From the NCBI RefSeq assembly GCF_943193215.1, contig NZ_CALPDH010000029.1, forward strand, positions 1-64,000: a stretch of DNA of 64,000 bases, given 5' to 3'. This DNA comes from Acetatifactor aquisgranensis (GTDB lineage Bacteria > Bacillota > Clostridia > Lachnospirales > Lachnospiraceae). This document shows positions 14,801-24,088 of the stretch, piece after piece. The notes under the pieces were generated by a model. That model was not told where the DNA came from, did no database searches, and saw only the letters and a list, made by a program, of their open reading frames with translations. Position 1 is the stretch's first letter. Each line of letters starts with the position of its first letter. Position numbers and translations under genes: made by a program.

Positions 14801-17251
14801 TCACGCCCGGTCCGCGTGCCCGGCTCCTCCCCTGAACCGTCCGGAGGCAATCCCAATCCTGCCTCCGGCGGCCAAATAGGCCTTGACCGCCCTCTGGAGA
14901 CTGGTGTCTTCCGGCAGCTCTTCCCATTCCTTTTTCCCCGCAAACAGCCAGCGGTAAAAACTCTCGTTATCCGGAAGGAACTCCGTGATCTCATACCCTT
15001 GCGCGAATCGCCTGATACCGGAATCCTCCGGCAAAAGCCTGCCAAGCTCCGGACTCAGCAGCCAGGTACGGCACCTGACAGCCCCCGGTTTCCCAAAAGG
15101 GCACAGCGCCTCCCCATGCCTCTCCCAGAAGGTTTCAGCCTCCTGATAGGATTTCTCCAGTTCTCCATACGTCAGACTTGCGTCCGAAGGGATATGCACA
15201 CTGAGAGAAGCCCCGTCTTCTGTCCGGACATATTCAAATTCCAGAGTGCCCAGGCGGAACAGCAGGCCCGAAGTCTGCCGCCAGGTCCAGAAAGCCCTGT
15301 CATAAATCCATTCCCCCGTAATCCGCTTAGTTTCCCTTAAAAACCGCGGAAAGCAGTCCATGGTGGCCCTGAACACGCTGTCCGGTATCCCCCAGCGTTC
15401 ATACATCCGGCGGGTATAGCAGGCTGCCGCCAGCATTCCCGCCAGCTGGCCCATACCGGAAGCTTCCTCCACAGGTGCCGTCAGCTTTGCCAGCTGAAGC
15501 TGCGCATCGCTGGCCAGATCGTATTCCGTCAGGTTCTTTATCACAGGCTCCAGGCTCTCCCATGGGAGCTTTTCCATGACATCCGCCATCTGTCGGCGTA
15601 CCTCCTCCGGCAGCTCCAGCTCCCTGGCCAGTTCCATGACCTGCTCCCTGTGTCCCTCTCCCTTCCGTTTATCTTCGCCACCTTCCGGCTTCGGCATGAC
15701 AGTAACCGGAAGCTTTCCCTCCGGCAGCCAGCGCCCTTCCAGCATGCTGCGAATCCCCTCCAGGCTCCTCCTTGTATATTCCCACACCGCGATTGCGGCC
15801 ACCGTCTCCGGAAGCTCCAAAAGCTCGTACGGATTCCGCAGGGCAAATACCGTCATGGGAATCCCCAGCCCCGAAAGCTTCTCCAAAAGCTGCCGCTGGC
15901 CCTTGCGCAGATGCCCGTTATAGGTTCCCGCCACGATGCAGCTGCATCCTGCGGCACGCGCCACCAGCCTGTCAATCTCCTCCCCGGTAGGATCCGGAGA
16001 AAATACGTACGCATCTCCGCCAAAGATATTGGCCAGCCATTCCGGGAAGCATAGCTTCAAATCATTCTCGTTGGATACCAGCGAGGACTGATAGGCATAG
16101 CAGCCGACGAAAAAAGGGTTCTCCCCCAGCTGCGGAAGCTTCCCCTGAGGGAGCCGCACCGCCGTATAGGTCCGGCGCATCAGCTCTGCTTCCAGCTCCC
16201 GGTCTGCGGATTCCACTTTTATGTCCTTTTTCGGCCCCGCAAAGGCCGCCTTGCAGGAGATAATCCGTCCCACCGACTCCTCCATGGATTCCACAGGCAA
16301 ATCGCCCCGTGCCATGGCGCTTTCCGCCATCAGTATCGCTTCTCCCGCACGCTCTGTGGAATGGGGAATCAGGACAATGTCTACGCCAGCCCGGAAGGCG
16401 GCCAGCACGCCCTCCGAAGTCCCGTAATACTTACGTATGGCCGCCATCTCCATGGAATCGCTCACCACCAGCCCCTGATACCCCAGCTTTTCCCGCAGGA
16501 GCCCGGTGATGACAGCCCTGGACATGGTCGCGGGAAGGCGCTTGGGCTCCAGGGCAGGATAGACTACATGTGAAGTCATTATCGCGGGCACTCCCGCCTT
16601 TACCGCCTGCCTGAAAGGAGCCAGCTCCATCCTCCACAGCTCCTCCCCGGTCTTCTCCACCACCGGAAGGCTGAAGTGGGAATCCTCCCTGGTATCTCCA
16701 TGCCCCGGGAAATGCTTGGCACACGGAACCACCTCCCGGGACAGCAATCCCCTCATCATAGCCAGCCCGTATGCCGCTGCCTGATCGGGCGTATCGCCGT
16801 AGCTTCTGACTCCAATGACCGGATTGTCCGGATTGCAGTTGACATCCAGCACTGGCGCAAGGTCAAAGTTGACGCCCGCTTCCGCCAGCTGCTTTCCGGT
16901 CAGCTGCCCGGCCAGATAAGCGTTCTCAGGATTGCCGGTGGCAGCTAATGCCATGGCTCCCGGCGCATTCACTGCCTCCTGGGGCAGCCTGACAATCGGG
17001 CCGCCCTCCTGGTCGATCATGATGAATGCCGGAAATCCCGTATTGCCAAGCACAGCCTTCTGCAGTTGCCCGGCCAGCCTTTTTAGCTGCTCTGTGCTTT
17101 CTATATTGCGTTGGAATAAGATTAGATTGCCAATCTTGAATTCCGCCAGAAAGTCGAGAAAATCCTCTGTCAGTTCCGTGCCCGGAAAGCCAACTGCCAT
17201 GCGCTGCCCCAGCTGTTCCCGCAATGTCAAAGTTCTTGCCTGTCGTCCCAT
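14801..17251 (-). CDS. GH3 beta-N-acetylhexosaminidase (NagZ-like), long form
   Basis: A glycoside hydrolase family 3 protein of 816 residues. About 1-335 is the NagZ-like barrel, with the hallmark KHFPGHGDTREDSH holding the His/Asp pair used by NagZ enzymes, and SDSMEM as the nucleophile site. NagZ removes GlcNAc from peptidoglycan fragments during wall recycling. The rest (about 370-816) is a GH3 C-terminal-like region and an unrecognised tail, much longer than typical NagZ (about 340). No signal peptide is seen. ATG 17251 is preferred to 17287 because GGAGGAG precedes it. Confidence 0.85.
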   Translation of the reverse strand: MGRQARTLTLREQLGQRMAVGFPGTELTEDFLDFLAEFKIGNLILFQRNIESTEQLKRLAGQLQKAVLGNTGFPAFIMIDQEGGPIVRLPQEAVNAPGAMALAATGNPENAYLAGQLTGKQLAEAGVNFDLAPVLDVNCNPDNPVIGVRSYGDTPDQAAAYGLAMMRGLLSREVVPCAKHFPGHGDTREDSHFSLPVVEKTGEELWRMELAPFRQAVKAGVPAIMTSHVVYPALEPKRLPATMSRAVITGLLREKLGYQGLVVSDSMEMAAIRKYYGTSEGVLAAFRAGVDIVLIPHSTERAGEAILMAESAMARGDLPVESMEESVGRIISCKAAFAGPKKDIKVESADRELEAELMRRTYTAVRLPQGKLPQLGENPFFVGCYAYQSSLVSNENDLKLCFPEWLANIFGGDAYVFSPDPTGEEIDRLVARAAGCSCIVAGTYNGHLRKGQRQLLEKLSGLGIPMTVFALRNPYELLELPETVAAIAVWEYTRRSLEGIRSMLEGRWLPEGKLPVTVMPKPEGGEDKRKGEGHREQVMELARELELPEEVRRQMADVMEKLPWESLEPVIKNLTEYDLASDAQLQLAKLTAPVEEASGMGQLAGMLAAACYTRRMYERWGIPDSVFRATMDCFPRFLRETKRITGEWIYDRAFWTWRQTSGLLFRLGTLEFEYVRTEDGASLSVHIPSDASLTYGELEKSYQEAETFWERHGEALCPFGKPGAVRCRTWLLSPELGRLLPEDSGIRRFAQGYEITEFLPDNESFYRWLFAGKKEWEELPEDTSLQRAVKAYLAAGGRIGIASGRFRGGAGHADRA

Positions 17252-17502
17252 ACCCTTCTTTCTCTCCTCCGCTTTTGCGCCATTCATCGTCTAATATGTT
17301 GCAGCGTCAATCGCAGCCAAAGACACGCCCGATTCAACGCCTCCTCCTGCAATGATAGTATCGCAAAAAGCCAAATGTGTCAAACCATGACCGGCTTTTC
17401 TCCTGAAATCCAATCCCGGCTTCTTCGACTGGCCCATCGCACAGGTCAACTCCCCAGCCGAAAAGTCAGGCCCTTTTGCGAAAATCTGAAAATCAAAAAG
17501 CC
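17252..17502. other. Divergent gap between GH3 and PHP genes
   Basis: No gene is seen. The region contains the upstream part of both divergent genes. The GH3 promoter is not obvious. The PHP promoter follows at 17503-17532. Confidence 0.4.
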
Positions 17503-17532
17503 TTGCAGATTGTCCGGCATTTGTGTTATACT
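17503..17532 (+). promoter_or_regulatory. Promoter of the PHP phosphatase gene
   Basis: TTGCAG (17503-17508), an 18-bp spacer and TATACT (17527-17532) lie 50 bp before the start at 17582. Confidence 0.5.
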
Positions 17533-17581
17533 ATTGGCCAGGCTCTTCAAAAAACATAAGACAGAGAGAAAGGATAACATT

Positions 17582-18400
17582 ATGCCCATTACAGCAGATT
17601 GTCATTTACACTCCTCTTTCTCCGGAGATTCCCATACCCCCATGGAGGAAATGGTACTGCAGGGAATCGAACAGGGGCTGGAGACCATGTGCTTTACAGA
17701 GCACCAGGACTTCGAATACCCGGACCGGGAAGGGCTGGATGGGAAAATCTTCCTGCTGGACACCGACCCCTACCTCTATGACCTGGCCCGCCTGAAGGAA
17801 AAATACGAGGGGAAAATCCGTCTCCTCTTCGGAGTGGAGCTGGGGCTGCAGCCAAATGTCCTGCGGCGCAACGCGGTCTACGCCAAGTCCTATGAATTCG
17901 ACTTCATCATCGGCTCCTCCCATATCTGCCACGGCAAGGATGTCTATTATCCCAATTTCTTCCAGGGCCGAAGCAAAGAAGAGGCCCTTAGGGAATATTT
18001 CCAGTCCACGCTGGAGAACATCCGGAAATTCTCCAATTTCGACGTGTATGGCCATCTGGACTATGCGGTGAGGTACGCGCCGGAGAAAGACGAAGGATAT
18101 TCCTATTCGGCGTACCATGATATCCTTGACGAAATCCTGGAAGCGCTCCTGGACAAGGGCAAAGGCATAGAACTGAATACCGGCGGAATCAAGAAAGGAA
18201 TGCGCGATTTCCATCCCTGTATCGGTGTGCTGAAGCGATATCGGGAACTGGGAGGCGAGGTGGTCACCATCGGGTCGGACGCCCATGACCGGGAGCATGT
18301 GGGGGATTCCTTCGGCCGGGCCGCGGAAGTCTTAAGAGAATGCGGGTTCCGGTATTACTGTGTGTTCGAGAAGCGCAGTCCCGAGTTCCATAAGCTCTAG
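17582..18400 (+). CDS. PHP-domain histidinol-phosphatase family protein
   Basis: A 272-residue metal-dependent phosphatase of the PHP superfamily, HisK type. Metal ligands are visible as DCHLHSSFSGD (about residues 6-16), FTEHQDFEYP (about 40), a central GSSHICHGKD and the C-terminal GSDAHDREHVG. HisK enzymes remove phosphate from histidinol phosphate in histidine synthesis. No other his gene is near, so the substrate could differ. GAAAGGATAAC lies before the ATG at 17582; the frame upstream has no ribosome site. It is flanked by minus-strand genes. Confidence 0.85.
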   Translation: MPITADCHLHSSFSGDSHTPMEEMVLQGIEQGLETMCFTEHQDFEYPDREGLDGKIFLLDTDPYLYDLARLKEKYEGKIRLLFGVELGLQPNVLRRNAVYAKSYEFDFIIGSSHICHGKDVYYPNFFQGRSKEEALREYFQSTLENIRKFSNFDVYGHLDYAVRYAPEKDEGYSYSAYHDILDEILEALLDKGKGIELNTGGIKKGMRDFHPCIGVLKRYRELGGEVVTIGSDAHDREHVGDSFGRAAEVLRECGFRYYCVFEKRSPEFHKL

Positions 18401-18413
18401 GGCCCGGAAGCGG

Positions 18414-18545
18414 CTACTGATAATACTGCGCCTGTGCCTCCTGCATCCTGGCGTACAGCTTTCCGGCCCTGACCAGCTGTTCATGGCTCCCGCATTCCAC
18501 CAAAGCCCCATTGTCGAACACGGCCACCGTGACACCGCCTGGGCG
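18414..18545 (-). pseudogene. C-terminal fragment of an ABC transporter ATPase
   Basis: Read leftward, about 40 codons ending at the CTA of 18414-18416 encode AVFDNGALVECGSHEQLV and YARMQEAQAQYY, the typical end of an ABC exporter ATPase after the H-loop. Walker motifs are missing, and unrelated sequence starts near 18545. It is a remnant between the convergent PHP and acetyltransferase genes, which points to a deletion here. Confidence 0.6.
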
Positions 18546-18581
18546 TGACATTCAAAAGCGCCGCCAGCTCCGCCCTCAGCG

Positions 18582-19103
18582 TCAATATCCTTTCTCATCC
18601 TGAAATTCCTGTCCGGCACGGGCAACGGACTTTAGCCGCTCCAGATAGACGGAAAGCCGTCCCTCCTCAAGAAAACGCTCCTTTTCGAAAAATCCCGCTT
18701 TTTGCAAGGCCTTCAGCGAGCCAATGTTCTCCGCATAGGTAAAAGCGCCCAGCTTCCGGATTTTATATCGGGAAAGCGCCTCTGTGCAGAAAAGCCTTGC
18801 CGCTTCACTGCCCACGCCCTTTCCCCACAGACTTTTTTCAAAAATCAGGAAACTGAACATGGCCATTTTCTCATTTTCTTCATCGATTCCATAGCACCAT
18901 GCGTCCCCCACATAATCACCGTCCGCTTCAATACACATGCCAAAACTGTTTGCCCCGGGCTGCCTGGAGGCTTCGAACTGCCCAAGCGCCTCCTCCAGGG
19001 AAAGGCTCTCAAGCGGAATGTGTTTCCTTATTTCCTCATCCTGGATTTTCTTCCAGTAAATCTTTACATGCTCTGCCGTTCTGGGCGTAAGCGTGATTTT
19101 CAT
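18582..19103 (-). CDS. GNAT family N-acetyltransferase (RimJ/RimL type)
   Basis: A 173-residue acetyltransferase. The acetyl-CoA loop is visible as SLWGKGVGSEAARLF (about 94-108), followed by KLGAFTYAENIGSLKALQKAGF, the usual end of the RimJ/RimL fold. Substrates of this family are protein N-termini or small amines; the target here is unknown. The ATG at 19103 has GGAGGGAGAG upstream; the frame beyond it is not needed. It lies 17 bp after the Hsp70 gene on the same strand and probably shares its transcript. Confidence 0.8.
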   Translation of the reverse strand: MKITLTPRTAEHVKIYWKKIQDEEIRKHIPLESLSLEEALGQFEASRQPGANSFGMCIEADGDYVGDAWCYGIDEENEKMAMFSFLIFEKSLWGKGVGSEAARLFCTEALSRYKIRKLGAFTYAENIGSLKALQKAGFFEKERFLEEGRLSVYLERLKSVARAGQEFQDEKGY

Positions 19104-19120
19104 GGCTCTCCCTCCCATGG

Positions 19121-20809
19121 CTACTCTCCGTCTTCCTCCTCCAGCACCTCGATCAGCGCCTCTCTGGTTTCCATAATCTGGTCATGGTCTCCGTCTTTCA
19201 AGGCTCCCTCAAAGGCTGTGATATATCGGTCCAGCATGCGCCTGCGGTCCCCCAGAGACTCTTCGTACATACGTTCTGCCCGAAGCAGCACCAGCCGGTT
19301 CTCCTCGTAATCCCTGGGCTGGACTTTCAGATAGGCCAGCTCTTCCATGCGCTTTTTGATTTCTTCCTCGGTCATCTCGTTGTCCTGCCCCTTGATGACC
19401 ATCTTCTGTTTCTCCCCTGTGGATACCACCGTGACCTCCACCTCCAGCAGGGAATTGATGTCATAGGTATAGGTCACGTCCACGGCTTCCCTACCCTTAG
19501 GTCCCTTGGGAATCTCAATCTCCAGTTCCCCCAGGAACAGATTGTTCCTGGCAAAGCGGCTCTCCCCCTGGAGCACCCTGACGCGCACCTTGCTCTGGTT
19601 GTCCCGGGCCGTGTACAGGCGCTCCGTATGGCTGGCCGGGATGACGGTATTGCGCTCGATGATGGGGCAGAATCTTCCGTCCTCATATTTTCCCTCGTCA
19701 TATTCCACCACTACCTCGGTGCCCAGGGTAAAGGAACAGACATCCGTGAGGATGACCTCCTTCACCTCCTCCCTGCGCTCCTTCATGGCGGCCTGCACCG
19801 CTGCCCCCAGGGCCACGGTCTCGTCCGGATTCATCCTGGTGTCCGGGAACTTCCGGAACAGCCGTATCAGGAAATCACGAACGATGGACAGTCTGGTAGC
19901 CCCGCCGATGAGAAGCACCTCATCAATGTCCGAAAGCTTCAGTCCCGCGTCCGCAAGGCTTTTCTTCACCGGCTCCCTGATCTTCATCAGAAGCTCCTCG
20001 CAGGCTTCTTCATATTCTTTATATGTAATCTGCTGCTCCAGAGCCTCTTCTTTGTAAAGAAAGCCGATGGAAACCGTATCCGTATCATTGATGGCGCACT
20101 TTGCTTTCTCCGCCTCCCTGAAGAGCCGCACCTGCTCCTTTTCCGAAAGGTTCTGCAGCTGCAGCTTTGCCTTTTGCAGGAACAGCTTCGCCATAATCTC
20201 CGTAAAATCCTCGCCGCCCAGGTAATTGTCCCCGGCCACGGCGCGCACCTCCAGGATATTGTGGTACAGCTCCAGGATGGATACGTCAAAGGTGCCGCCA
20301 CCTAAATCGAACACCAGGAACCTGGTATCCCTGGTCCTGTCGTAAAGACCGTATGCCACCGCCGCGGCAGTGGGCTCCGAAATCATGCGCTCCACTTTCA
20401 GGCCCGCCAGTTCCCCGGCGCGCTTGGTGGCCTTTCTCCTCTTGTCGTCAAAATAGGCGGGTACACTGATGACCGCTTCGGTCACTTCCTCCCCCAGAAA
20501 ACTCTCCGCGTCCTCTTTCAGCGAACGAAGTACCAGGCTGGACAGTTCCTCCGGTTTAAAATGCTTCCCGCTCAATATGTAGTCCCGCTCCGTGCCCATG
20601 CTGCGTTTAAAGGTCTCGGCCACGGTATCCGGATAAAGGCTCATCCGCTCTCTGGCAGTCTCCCCCACGTATACGGTCCCCTCGCTGTCCACACTGACCA
20701 CGGAGGGCGTAAGGTTCTTCCCCAGCCTGTTGGGAATGATTTTCGGCCCTTCTTCTGTAAAATACGCAATCAAACTGTTCGTCGTACCTAAGTCAATTCC
20801 TACTATCAT
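19121..20809 (-). CDS. Hsp70 chaperone, HscC-like short form
   Basis: A 562-residue Hsp70. The ATPase domain (about 1-365) shows GIDLGTTNSLIAYF, the phosphate-2 motif FDLGGGTFDVS and the LLIGGATRLS motif. The peptide-binding domain (about 375-490) follows. The lid is short, with no EEVD-like end, as in HscC (about 556 residues), unlike DnaK (about 610). It lies directly downstream of a J-domain protein, which is the expected partner. GGAGGT lies before the ATG at 20809. Its clients are unknown. Confidence 0.88.
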   Translation of the reverse strand: MIVGIDLGTTNSLIAYFTEEGPKIIPNRLGKNLTPSVVSVDSEGTVYVGETARERMSLYPDTVAETFKRSMGTERDYILSGKHFKPEELSSLVLRSLKEDAESFLGEEVTEAVISVPAYFDDKRRKATKRAGELAGLKVERMISEPTAAAVAYGLYDRTRDTRFLVFDLGGGTFDVSILELYHNILEVRAVAGDNYLGGEDFTEIMAKLFLQKAKLQLQNLSEKEQVRLFREAEKAKCAINDTDTVSIGFLYKEEALEQQITYKEYEEACEELLMKIREPVKKSLADAGLKLSDIDEVLLIGGATRLSIVRDFLIRLFRKFPDTRMNPDETVALGAAVQAAMKERREEVKEVILTDVCSFTLGTEVVVEYDEGKYEDGRFCPIIERNTVIPASHTERLYTARDNQSKVRVRVLQGESRFARNNLFLGELEIEIPKGPKGREAVDVTYTYDINSLLEVEVTVVSTGEKQKMVIKGQDNEMTEEEIKKRMEELAYLKVQPRDYEENRLVLLRAERMYEESLGDRRRMLDRYITAFEGALKDGDHDQIMETREALIEVLEEEDGE

Positions 20810-20951
20810 GCTTACCTCCATGATGCCGTTTCGGAGCATCTGAATTAAGCGGAAAGATGCCTGTCACCCGGGTCATCTGCCCACTAAATACCAGTATAAC
20901 ACAACTGACAGCCATATTCACGAAAAAAATCGGGATTGGGAAAAATTATCA

Positions 20952-23900
20952 TCAAACGTTGTCTCCAAAACCCAAATGCCGAATAGCCAGCATATACTCA
21001 TCCCAAGGCTGCACACGCAGATTCCGCCGCAGTCTCTCCGCCGCTTCCTCCCTCTTTCCTAACCGCATCAAAAACAAAATCCGCACTCCCTCCAGTTCCC
21101 TGCACAGCGGGCTGGTACAGGTATGGCAAATCTCGCACCTCTCCTCCCTGTCCAAAATCTCCTGCAGCCGCTCCGCGCTCTCCGTATAATAAGCCGCCAG
21201 AAACTCCATCTGCAGATGCCCTTTCTGCCGGTTATAATACTTGCGCCCGCCCCCGGACTGCTTTCCCTCCGCTTCCAGCCATCTCCGGATTTTAGCCGCA
21301 TACCGCCTCCCTCTCTCCGCATCCCCGCAGAGAATGCAGGCGAACACCGCGTCACAGATTTTACCCTCCATGGTCTTCTCCGACAGCCCATTCCGGAACA
21401 TCCTGTCAAACGCCCTCACAGCGCCGTTCCTGCTGCCATACAATAGCTCCCACCAGCCCTTACAGCAATAATAAGCCGGATAAGAAACCGTACTTCTCTT
21501 TCCATCCGCAGTCGCCGAACCGCCTTTCAAAAAACGCAGAAACGATTCCCCGAAACCGCCCCCCATCTCTTTCTTCCACTGACCGAGCACCTGCTGCGCC
21601 TTGCCTTTCAGCCCGGCTCCCAGATACATGTTCACCAGCCTCTCATACCGGGTCCAGTTATTCTTCACATAAAACCGTTCATAGACAGCCGCCGCCTCTT
21701 CCACCCTGCCCGCCCGCATGGCAAATTCAGCCAGATTGTCTCCGAACCAGTTGTTCTTATTCTCCCCCGCCAGCCCCTCGTACTGCCGGTAAGCCTGATA
21801 CGCCATCTCCGCATCGCCCAGCAATGCATACAGATTCCCCATATCCGCATAGATGACAGGGGACATCTCCTTGTCCATATACAGAATGGCTTTCTTCAGA
21901 TAGAACAGAGCCCTCTCATATTCCCCCAGATACTTATGCGTAAAACTCAGCCCGTTCAGCGCATAGGGATTGGCATAATTAATATAGAGAGCCTTCTCAA
22001 AATCCTCCCTGGCCTCCTCCAGGCGGTGGGCCGCCCTGTGAAATATCGCCCGCTCCACCAGCATGAAATCATCGGGATAATGATACAAATATTCCGTCAG
22101 AATGGAAAGTCCGATTTCATAATATTCCTCTTTCCCCTCCTCCACCTGCTTGAAATAGCTGCGCCTGAACTCTTTCAGCTTCTCGTTGAGCTGGCCTACG
22201 TCCATGACCTCTTCCTTCATCTGGAACCGGTAAGCATCTATAAGCACACTGCCTGCGCCGTTCCTCTCCGCATCCTCCACCACCTTGTCGAAATCCTCTC
22301 CGCGCTTCAGATCCAGATACACCTTGGCAAGGTACTCATAGGACTTCACAAAACCGGGAAAATACCGGATGCACTGGCTGGCCGCCCGGACTACTCCTCC
22401 GGCGTCCAACTGCCTCCTGCAGGTCTCCAGCATGGAGGCATAGGCCGCAAAAATCTGAAATTCCTCAACCAGCCGCCTGTCTATCTCGAGACTCTGCTCA
22501 TACTCCTGCATCTCCGTATACACCTGGGCCATTTCCAGCAAAACGCCCGCGTCTTTGGCGTCACCTGTCAGAATCCTTTTCCCCTCTTCAATGGCAAGGG
22601 CAAAATTCTCCTTATCCCGAAAGCCCAGGCTGTGATAACACTGTATCCGGATCAGACATGCCTGCCGCAGCCTGTCCCTGTCTTTCTTGTCCTCAGCCTC
22701 ATCGGCTCCGGCGTTCCTTTCCATCTTCGCCTCCAGAGCCGGCTCCCAGCGTCTGGTCATGGCAATGGCGTCTTCATACTCGGCCTCCTCCACATAAAGC
22801 TTTGCCATAAGCCCATAGTACTCCGCCTCCTTTTCCGGCGGCAGAAGCTTTTCAATCTCCAGGGCCAGCCGAATCCCCCGGGCAATCTTGCCGTCCTGCA
22901 GATAGCACCAGCAAAGGTCCAGGCCGCTCTCCCATCTCCTGTTTTCCCGAAAGTCACTTTCCAGTCCCTTTTCCAGTTCCGCGTTGACTTTCACAAGCAG
23001 GTCCATAAATGCGTCATCGCTGCCTGCCGCCAGCACTTTCTCCGCGCATTTCTTGGCATCCCGGTACCGCCCGGCCTCATAATACCATTCGGTGAGCCGC
23101 ACATTAGCCATATAATGGCTTTCATTCTCCGCTTTCAGCTCTTCGTAGAGCTGCGCCGCCCGCTTTTCATAGACGCCGTCCTTCCCGCCTTTCTGGCCCC
23201 AGAGTATCTCGGCAAAATTATAGCTGATCATGGCATCTTTCGGGAATTTCACCAGCTGCTCTTCCAGCAGGGCCACGGCCTCCTCTATCCGCCCCTGTCT
23301 CACAAGGACATTTGCCCGGCTGACCTCCATCACAGGATGCCCGATGCCCATGGAGTCCGCACTCTGCACACATCTCTCCGCCTCCTCCAGCTTCCCCTCG
23401 TGCAAGGCCTGCCAGCATCGGTCATAATACTCCAAAAACTGGTCATAATCCCCATCCTCCGGCCCCTGAAACTGGGTGAAATCCAGATCCTCCCCCCGCT
23501 CGCACCGGCTGATGATGAAGTGCATGAAATTGGCGGGGAACTTCTCCCGCAGCGCCTTTGCGTCCTTGACAATGGACAGCTTTTTGTCAAATAATTTCCA
23601 GACCTCCGTGGGCAGCTTAAAATGGTCTGTCAGGAAATGCAGCAGCTTCTCCCGGCAGTTCTCTTCCTCCTCCAGGGAAAGGAAGATGTCATCATCGAAA
23701 AGCGCTTTCCAAAGCTCCACATTCTGCCTGGAACGGATATTCTGATAGATTTCCACGGCCTTTTCCATCCACAGGCCGGAGGGCGTGGTGTCCCGGGGCT
23801 TTTCCTGCGGCTGCGCATTCTCAGGCTCTTTCGCGTATCTGCAGGCCTCCTCATAAGCTGTCCGCAGCAGCTTAAATCCCTCCGGGTCATCTTCCGGGTT

Positions 23901-23996
23901 CGTCACCGCCAGCTTCTCCCTGTAGGCGTTCTTAAGCGCCCGCTCATCCTTTGTAGCCTCGATTCCCAATATCTGAAACGCTTCCGTCCGATTCAT
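20952..23996 (-). CDS. J-domain protein with long TPR-like region
   Basis: A 1014-residue cytosolic protein. A J-like domain spans about 1-60 (EAFQILGIEATKDERALKN then AYREKL), but the HPD tripeptide that normally activates Hsp70 reads NPE, in a TNPEDDPEGF context. The rest is helical with many TPR-like repeats (for example YNFAEILWGQ and LNGLSFTHKYLGEYERAL). It ends in a Cys pair region CEICHTCTSPLC. AGGAGG precedes the ATG at 23996. It is upstream of the Hsp70 gene, so it probably brings clients to that chaperone. The altered tripeptide makes this less certain. Confidence 0.8.
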   Translation of the reverse strand: MNRTEAFQILGIEATKDERALKNAYREKLAVTNPEDDPEGFKLLRTAYEEACRYAKEPENAQPQEKPRDTTPSGLWMEKAVEIYQNIRSRQNVELWKALFDDDIFLSLEEEENCREKLLHFLTDHFKLPTEVWKLFDKKLSIVKDAKALREKFPANFMHFIISRCERGEDLDFTQFQGPEDGDYDQFLEYYDRCWQALHEGKLEEAERCVQSADSMGIGHPVMEVSRANVLVRQGRIEEAVALLEEQLVKFPKDAMISYNFAEILWGQKGGKDGVYEKRAAQLYEELKAENESHYMANVRLTEWYYEAGRYRDAKKCAEKVLAAGSDDAFMDLLVKVNAELEKGLESDFRENRRWESGLDLCWCYLQDGKIARGIRLALEIEKLLPPEKEAEYYGLMAKLYVEEAEYEDAIAMTRRWEPALEAKMERNAGADEAEDKKDRDRLRQACLIRIQCYHSLGFRDKENFALAIEEGKRILTGDAKDAGVLLEMAQVYTEMQEYEQSLEIDRRLVEEFQIFAAYASMLETCRRQLDAGGVVRAASQCIRYFPGFVKSYEYLAKVYLDLKRGEDFDKVVEDAERNGAGSVLIDAYRFQMKEEVMDVGQLNEKLKEFRRSYFKQVEEGKEEYYEIGLSILTEYLYHYPDDFMLVERAIFHRAAHRLEEAREDFEKALYINYANPYALNGLSFTHKYLGEYERALFYLKKAILYMDKEMSPVIYADMGNLYALLGDAEMAYQAYRQYEGLAGENKNNWFGDNLAEFAMRAGRVEEAAAVYERFYVKNNWTRYERLVNMYLGAGLKGKAQQVLGQWKKEMGGGFGESFLRFLKGGSATADGKRSTVSYPAYYCCKGWWELLYGSRNGAVRAFDRMFRNGLSEKTMEGKICDAVFACILCGDAERGRRYAAKIRRWLEAEGKQSGGGRKYYNRQKGHLQMEFLAAYYTESAERLQEILDREERCEICHTCTSPLCRELEGVRILFLMRLGKREEAAERLRRNLRVQPWDEYMLAIRHLGFGDNV

Positions 23997-24088
23997 ATCA
24001 AGCCTCCTGCTTTGCTGTTCTCTCTGCCATTGCGGCACATTACAAAAAGGGCAGAAGAATCCTTCTGCCCCCAAAGTCCATCCATTCC

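Noticed and set aside
21936..23594. Plus-strand frame of 552 codons opposite the J/TPR gene
   Set aside because: Antisense shadow; no start site and no domain.
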